NCBI GenBank assembly: GCA_023436825.1
Contig: JAEZHS010000532.1
Span: 1 to 19,023, forward strand
DNA from: Pseudomonadota bacterium
GTDB lineage: Bacteria > Pseudomonadota > Alphaproteobacteria > Reyranellales > Reyranellaceae
Length of the DNA: 19,023 nt
Direction of reading: 5' to 3'
Made by a program: the position numbers and the translations under genes. Positions 15,306 through 19,023 of the stretch are shown here, piece by piece (within the stretch, counting starts at the first letter, position 1; each line of letters begins with the position of its first letter). The notes beneath the pieces were generated by a model. The model was not told where the DNA came from and made no database searches. It saw only the letters and a program-made list of their open reading frames with translations.

Positions 15306-15995
15306 CTACCGATATAACCTTCCCAGACGGTCGCGCCTGATCCAGCGGTGCTCGGGCCGGGCGCGCAGGCCGCTTTCCAGACCCCAGCCTTCGACGAGCG
15401 CGAGCTCCAGGCGGATCGGCCGGTGATCGGACGGGCCGAAGGCCAGCGCATCGGCGATGCGGCAGGTCAGCCCATGCACAAGGCAGCGGTCGAGGCGGAA
15501 CGGCACGACGTTGCTGGCATAGTGCGTCGGCTCGCGCGGGCCGACGTCGGTGAAGCCCGGCAGGATTACGGGTCCTACTATGTTGTAGTCGCCGATGATG
15601 GCCGACGGCTTGCCGCGTAGCGCGGCGGCGATGCGCGCCAGCTGGCGGCGGTTCAGCAGCTGGCCGTGGCTGAGATGGACGTTGGCGAAGGTCATGTCGC
15701 CGACCTGGACGATCTGCGCGCGCCGCCGCGGCAGGCGGCCGGGCAGGCGCGAGGCCGGCAGGGAAAGGGCGCGCGGCACGGCGAAGCGATGCGGGCTCCA
15801 TACCGCGAGGCCATGGATGCGGCCGAGCCACGACAGGCGATGGAAATGCCCGCCGAGCAGCGACGGCAGCTCCTCCATCTCCCTGGTCGCCTCCTGCATC
15901 AGGAGCACGTCGGGCTTCTCGTGCCGGGCGAGCGCCGCGACATCCTCGACGGCCGCACCGGTGAGCCTGAGCAGGTTCCAGCTGATGATCTTCAA
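15306..15995 (-). CDS. endonuclease/exonuclease/phosphatase (EEP) family hydrolase
   Basis: This 229-residue protein has the metal-dependent EEP fold shared by nucleases, sphingomyelinases and inositol phosphatases. Motifs appear in order: SWNLLR with Asn7, DVLLMQEA with Glu35, ANVHLSHGQ with His107, IIGDYNIV with Asp136 and Asn138, and PSDHRPI with Asp190 and His191. All metal and catalytic positions are filled, so it should be active. It is shorter than many members and has no signal peptide, so it is probably cytoplasmic; the substrate cannot be told. The TTG at 15995-15993 is chosen because KIISWN begins the first strand of the fold and GAGG lies five bases upstream, overlapping the antiporter stop. 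Longer in-frame starts would run back through the antiporter coding region. It follows that gene by only seven bases, so translation is probably coupled. Confidence 0.82.
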   Translation of the reverse strand: MKIISWNLLRLTGAAVEDVAALARHEKPDVLLMQEATREMEELPSLLGGHFHRLSWLGRIHGLAVWSPHRFAVPRALSLPASRLPGRLPRRRAQIVQVGDMTFANVHLSHGQLLNRRQLARIAAALRGKPSAIIGDYNIVGPVILPGFTDVGPREPTHYASNVVPFRLDRCLVHGLTCRIADALAFGPSDHRPIRLELALVEGWGLESGLRARPEHRWIRRDRLGRLYR

Positions 15996-16002
15996 GGAGT
16001 CC

Positions 16003-17820
16003 TCATGGCTTGCCCTGCGACTTCGACGCCCGATCGCGTCGGGCCTGGCGGATCTGGTCGGTGATCGACGAGGTGGTGCCTGCGGCCGTCTGCAGCTCGC
16101 GCCGCACGGTCTCGCGCCGCTCATGGATCGAGGCGATCACCAGCCCCATCGGCACGCCGAGGCCGACCAGCGCCGATTCGGCGAGCTGCAGGCTCGCCTC
16201 GATGGTCTCCGGCACGGTGTCGGTGACCTTGAGCGTGTAGAGATGGCGCGCATGCTGCGCATCGTGCGCGCGCGCCACGATCATCACGTCGGGCCGGCGT
16301 GCACGCACGGCGCGCACCACATCGTCGACCGCCGAGGTGTCGAGGGTGACGATCACGCCCGTCGCCTCGTCGATGCCGCAGCGCTGCAGGAACAGCGGAT
16401 TGGAGGCGTCGCCGTAGTAGATCGGCCGGCCGAGCTGGCGCCAGCGAGAGACCATCGCGCTGTCGCGGTCGGCGGCGATGTAGGGGATGTTGTGCTCCTC
16501 GAGCAGGCCGCAGACGAGCTGGCCCACCCGGCCGTGGCCGACGACGATGACGCGCTTGGCATGATCGTCGGGTGGTAGCACGGTGAACAGCGGATCGGAT
16601 GACGCTTCGCGGGCAAAATAATGGCCGACCCGACGGGCCAGCAGGGCGATGAAGGGCACCGTCGCCATGCTGAGCGACACCACCGCGAGAATGCCCGCCG
16701 ACACGTCGGCGGCGATCAGGCTGAAGTGCACGGCAAGCCCGATGCCGATGAAGGCGAACTCGCCGCCCGGCGCCAGAAGCAGGCCCGTCTCGACGCTGGC
16801 GCCCCACGGCACGCCGAAGGCGCGGCAGAGCGGCGCCAGCAGCACCGATTTCACCACCATCATCGCCAGGAACCCGCCCAGCACCAGCAGCGGCTCACGC
16901 CAGATGAAGCCAAGGTCGATGTGCATGCCGACCGAGAAGAAGAACACGCCCAGCAGCAGGCCGCGAAAAGGGTCGATCATGGCCTCGACGGCGCGGCGGT
17001 ACTCGGTCTCGGCCAGCAGCAGACCGGCGATGAACGCGCCCAGCGCCATCGACAGGCCGGCATAGGCCGCGACCACCCCCGAACCGAAGGCGATCAGCAG
17101 GGTGGCGGCCATGAAGAACTCGGGATTGTCGGTGCCGGCGGCCAGCTTGAACAGCGGTTTCAACACCAGCCGGCCGACCACGGCGATCACGGCGATGGCG
17201 ATCGCGGCCTCGACCAGGGCGATGACCACGCCCTGGGCCACCGAGGTCGAATCGGCTGCGCTGCCGAGCGCTCCGATCAGGAACAACAGAGGGACCACGG
17301 CGAGGTCCTGGGCGAGCAGGATGGCGAAGCTGGTGCGGCCGGTGGTGGACATCATGCGGCGCTGGCCCGACAGCACCTCCATGACCAGGGCGGTCGAGGA
17401 GAGCGCCAGGCAGGCGCCGATGATCAGGGCGGCGGCCGGCGGCTGGCCGCACCATAGCGCGCCGAAGCTGATCGCTACGGTCGTCAGCAGGGCCTGCAGG
17501 CCGCCCAGGCCGAACACCAGCCGGCGCATGGTGAGCAGGCGCCGCATCGACAGTTCGAGGCCGATGAAGAAGAGAAGGAAGACGATGCCCAAGTCGGCGA
17601 TGAAGGCGATCTGTTTTTCGCCGGTGACGGTGAGCCAGTCGATCGCCCGCGAATAGTCGGCCAGCCGGCCGAGCCCGTGCGGGCCGAGCGCCGCTCCGAC
17701 GGCGAAAAAACCCAGGACAGGGCTGATTTTGAGGCGGTGGACCACGGGGGCCACGACGGCGGCGGTGCCCAGGATGATGAGGGCATCCTTGAAGACGAAG
17801 ATATCGCTGCTTCCCGCCAT
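16003..17820 (-). CDS. Kef-type cation/proton antiporter with RCK (TrkA-N) domain
   Basis: This roughly 605-residue inner-membrane protein is a CPA2-family potassium (or sodium)/proton antiporter of the KefB/KefC/YbaL type. Residues 10-400 are a multi-span exchanger domain with FFIGLELSMRRL (84-95), LSSTALVMEVL (140-150), AQDLAVVPLLF (170-180), FFFSVGMHID (293-302) and APGGEFAFIGIGL (350-362). A cytoplasmic RCK domain follows from about 423, with the NAD-binding loop VVGHGRVGQLV (426-436) and YYGDASNPLFL (468-478). The tail is short, with no clear TrkA-C domain. The start is uncertain: ATG 17820 (MAGSSDIF) gives a normal N-terminus, but ATG 17832 and 17886 are in frame and none has a good ribosome site. 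It diverges from denD across about 80 bases and leads into the EEP gene. No KefF/KefG partner is present. Confidence 0.9.
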   Translation of the reverse strand: MAGSSDIFVFKDALIILGTAAVVAPVVHRLKISPVLGFFAVGAALGPHGLGRLADYSRAIDWLTVTGEKQIAFIADLGIVFLLFFIGLELSMRRLLTMRRLVFGLGGLQALLTTVAISFGALWCGQPPAAALIIGACLALSSTALVMEVLSGQRRMMSTTGRTSFAILLAQDLAVVPLLFLIGALGSAADSTSVAQGVVIALVEAAIAIAVIAVVGRLVLKPLFKLAAGTDNPEFFMAATLLIAFGSGVVAAYAGLSMALGAFIAGLLLAETEYRRAVEAMIDPFRGLLLGVFFFSVGMHIDLGFIWREPLLVLGGFLAMMVVKSVLLAPLCRAFGVPWGASVETGLLLAPGGEFAFIGIGLAVHFSLIAADVSAGILAVVSLSMATVPFIALLARRVGHYFAREASSDPLFTVLPPDDHAKRVIVVGHGRVGQLVCGLLEEHNIPYIAADRDSAMVSRWRQLGRPIYYGDASNPLFLQRCGIDEATGVIVTLDTSAVDDVVRAVRARRPDVMIVARAHDAQHARHLYTLKVTDTVPETIEASLQLAESALVGLGVPMGLVIASIHERRETVRRELQTAAGTTSSITDQIRQARRDRASKSQGKP

Positions 17821-17901
17821 TGCGGCCAACATAGACTGTGCGGGCCGATCTGTGCACACTTTCGTTTCCAGAGGGTCATTGGGCATGAGGGCGGAAACGA
17901 C

Positions 17902-18909
17902 ATGAAGGTGGTGATCACCGGCGGTGCGGGATTCTTGGGCAAGAAGCTGGCGCGGCGCCTGCTGCAGGACGGCGGCATAGCCGGACCCTCGGGCAAGGCC
18001 GAGCGGGTGAGCGAGCTCGTGCTGTTCGACGTCGGCAAGGCGAGCGGCCCGGGCCTCGACGACCCGCGGGTCAAGGCCGTTGCGGGCGATATCGCCAATT
18101 TCGCGACCGTGCAGTCGATCGTGCAGGGCGCCGCCACGGTGTTCCATTTCGCGGCGGTGGTCAGCGCCGGTGCGGAGGCTGATTTCGATCTCGGCTATCG
18201 CGTCAACCTCGACGGCACACGCAACGTGCTGGAGGCGTGCCGCGCTCTCGGCACCAACCCGCGAGTCGTCTTCACCAGCTCGCTGGCGGCGTTCGGCGGC
18301 GACCTGCCGCCGGCGGTGACCGACGATACGGCTTTGACGCCGCAGACCTCCTACGGCGCGCAGAAGTCGATCGGCGAGTTCTTGGTCCGCGACTACACCC
18401 GCAAGGGCTTCTTGCGCGGCACCGCAGTGCGGCTGCCGACGATCTGCGTGCGCACCGGCCTGCCCAACAAGGCGGCCTCGACCTGGGCCTCCTCGGTGGT
18501 GCGCGAGCCGCTGACCGGCATCGACGTCGTCTGCCCGGTGACGCCCGAGACCATCATGGTGGTCTTGAGCCCGCGCAAGACGGTCGATGCCTTCGTGCGC
18601 CTGCACGACCTTGCGCCCGACGCCTTCGGCCCGGGACGGACGCTGCTGCTGAACGGCATCAACGTCACCGCCAGGGAGCTCGAGCAGGCGGTCGGCCGCC
18701 ACGCCGGCAACCGCAAGGTCGGCAAGGTGACGTGGCAGCACGATCCGTCGATCCAGAAGATCTGCGACGGCTGGCCCCAGGGCATCGATTCTCGCCGCGC
18801 CCGGTCTCTCGGCTTCGAGACCGACAAGGACCTCGACGAGGTCGTCCGCAACTTCATCGCCGACGATCTCGACGATCAATTGAAGATCGTGACAGCAACA
18901 GCAGCGTAG
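17902..18909 (+). CDS. denD: D-erythronate dehydrogenase (DenD), extended SDR family
   Basis: This 335-residue NAD-dependent dehydrogenase matches DenD, which oxidises D-erythronate at C2 to the 2-keto acid, the first step of its catabolism. It shows the Rossmann loop TGGAGFLG (6-13), VFHFAAVVS (80-88), VNLDGTRNVLEACR (101-114), FTSSLAAFGG (124-133) and the catalytic pair Tyr151/Lys155 in SYGAQKSIGE. The segment RLPTICVRTGLPNKAASTWASSVVREPL (about 177-204) is distinctive of DenD rather than sugar epimerases. The start is ATG 17902, with GGAA upstream; a longer in-frame start at 17677 would overlap the divergent antiporter. The downstream pathway genes (isomerase OtnI, kinase, decarboxylase OtnC) are not in the window but could lie beyond its right edge. 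The last codons form one arm of a hairpin that spans the stop. Confidence 0.87.
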   Translation: MKVVITGGAGFLGKKLARRLLQDGGIAGPSGKAERVSELVLFDVGKASGPGLDDPRVKAVAGDIANFATVQSIVQGAATVFHFAAVVSAGAEADFDLGYRVNLDGTRNVLEACRALGTNPRVVFTSSLAAFGGDLPPAVTDDTALTPQTSYGAQKSIGEFLVRDYTRKGFLRGTAVRLPTICVRTGLPNKAASTWASSVVREPLTGIDVVCPVTPETIMVVLSPRKTVDAFVRLHDLAPDAFGPGRTLLLNGINVTARELEQAVGRHAGNRKVGKVTWQHDPSIQKICDGWPQGIDSRRARSLGFETDKDLDEVVRNFIADDLDDQLKIVTATAA

Positions 18910-18924
18910 CTGCTGTTGCTGTCA
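18890..18924 (+). terminator. perfect 16-bp hairpin spanning the denD stop codon
   Basis: TGACAGCAACAGCAGC (18890-18905) is the exact reverse complement of GCTGCTGTTGCTGTCA (18909-18924), with the three-base loop GTA. The TAG stop (18907-18909) lies at the loop. No T-run follows. It could be a T-less terminator or a hairpin that protects the mRNA 3' end; translation to the stop would disrupt it. Confidence 0.55.
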
Positions 18925-18989
18925 TGTGTGGACGGCCCCCGTTTCGCAAGGGGTTTATCAGCATCTTTTGGCGAGAAGTAGGAGCGGTC

Positions 18990-19023
18990 ATGTGTCCGGC
19001 CTGTTTGTGCGGCCGATCGATGA
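18990..19023 (+). CDS. possible start of an unidentified gene, cut by window edge
   Basis: ATG 18990 follows AGGAG by five bases, a good ribosome site in otherwise non-coding DNA. Only 11 codons are visible, reading MCPACLCGRSM, with closely spaced cysteines. This is too little to identify a family. The ribosome site is the main support. Confidence 0.3.
   Translation, partial: MCPACLCGRSM

Noticed and set aside
17863..17899. CGTTTCC and GGAAACG inverted arms in the antiporter/denD gap
   Set aside because: The arms are seven bases with a 23-base spacer, which chance explains easily, and one arm covers the denD ribosome site region.
17821..18879. N-terminal extension of the antiporter frame
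   Set aside because: It lies opposite denD and has antisense-type composition. The antiporter begins with its first membrane segment near 17820.
18936..18957. CCCC...GGGG followed by TTTAT as a second terminator after denD
   Set aside because: Only four G-C pairs form and the loop does not pair, so it is too weak to call.

Overview
The window is G+C-rich, gene-dense DNA with short intergenic gaps and several non-ATG starts. The gene content (a CysN/CysC fusion, an AcuI-type reductase, a DUF1028 protein, an omega-amino-acid:pyruvate aminotransferase, DenD) suggests an alphaproteobacterium, perhaps a Rhodospirillales or Rhizobiales relative such as Reyranella. This placement is an inference from protein style; no rRNA, tRNA or marker gene is present. 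No mobile element, CRISPR array or RNA gene was seen, and no gene-free stretch exceeds 300 bases.

Layout. (1) 1-5881, minus strand: a seven-TM patatin-like phospholipase, then ygfZ, then a gamma-glutamyltranspeptidase-fold protein with altered substrate-binding residues, then a DUF1028 protein cut off by the window edge. The first 56 bases are pure G/C and may be a sequence-end artefact. (2) 6089-7210, plus: a Cache/HAMP-type membrane sensor with no output domain. (3) 7233-10977, minus: sulfotransferase, cysD and cysNC in tight order. This is a complete route from sulfate to PAPS plus an enzyme that uses PAPS, comparable in logic to rhizobial nodH-nodPQ. A candidate promoter overlapped by a perfect 9-bp inverted repeat lies just upstream. 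(4) 11207-15094, plus: acuI (acrylyl-CoA reductase), an omega-amino-acid:pyruvate aminotransferase and a cardiolipin-synthase-type phospholipase D. (5) 15106-15291: a convergent intergenic region with two related G/C-rich palindromic repeats and an AT-richer nested palindrome. (6) 15306-17820, minus: a Kef-type cation/proton antiporter followed by an endonuclease/exonuclease/phosphatase-family hydrolase. (7) 17902-18909, plus: denD (D-erythronate dehydrogenase), whose stop codon sits in the loop of a perfect 16-bp hairpin. After it comes the possible start of another gene that runs off the window.

How they work together. The clearest functional unit is the sulfation operon: CysD and CysN activate sulfate to APS, the CysC domain makes PAPS, and the sulfotransferase passes the sulfuryl group to an unknown acceptor. 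acuI and the aminotransferase could meet in beta-alanine / 3-hydroxypropionate metabolism, but that link is inferred. Much of the rest (patatin, cardiolipin synthase, antiporter, sensor) is membrane-related, with no evident single pathway.
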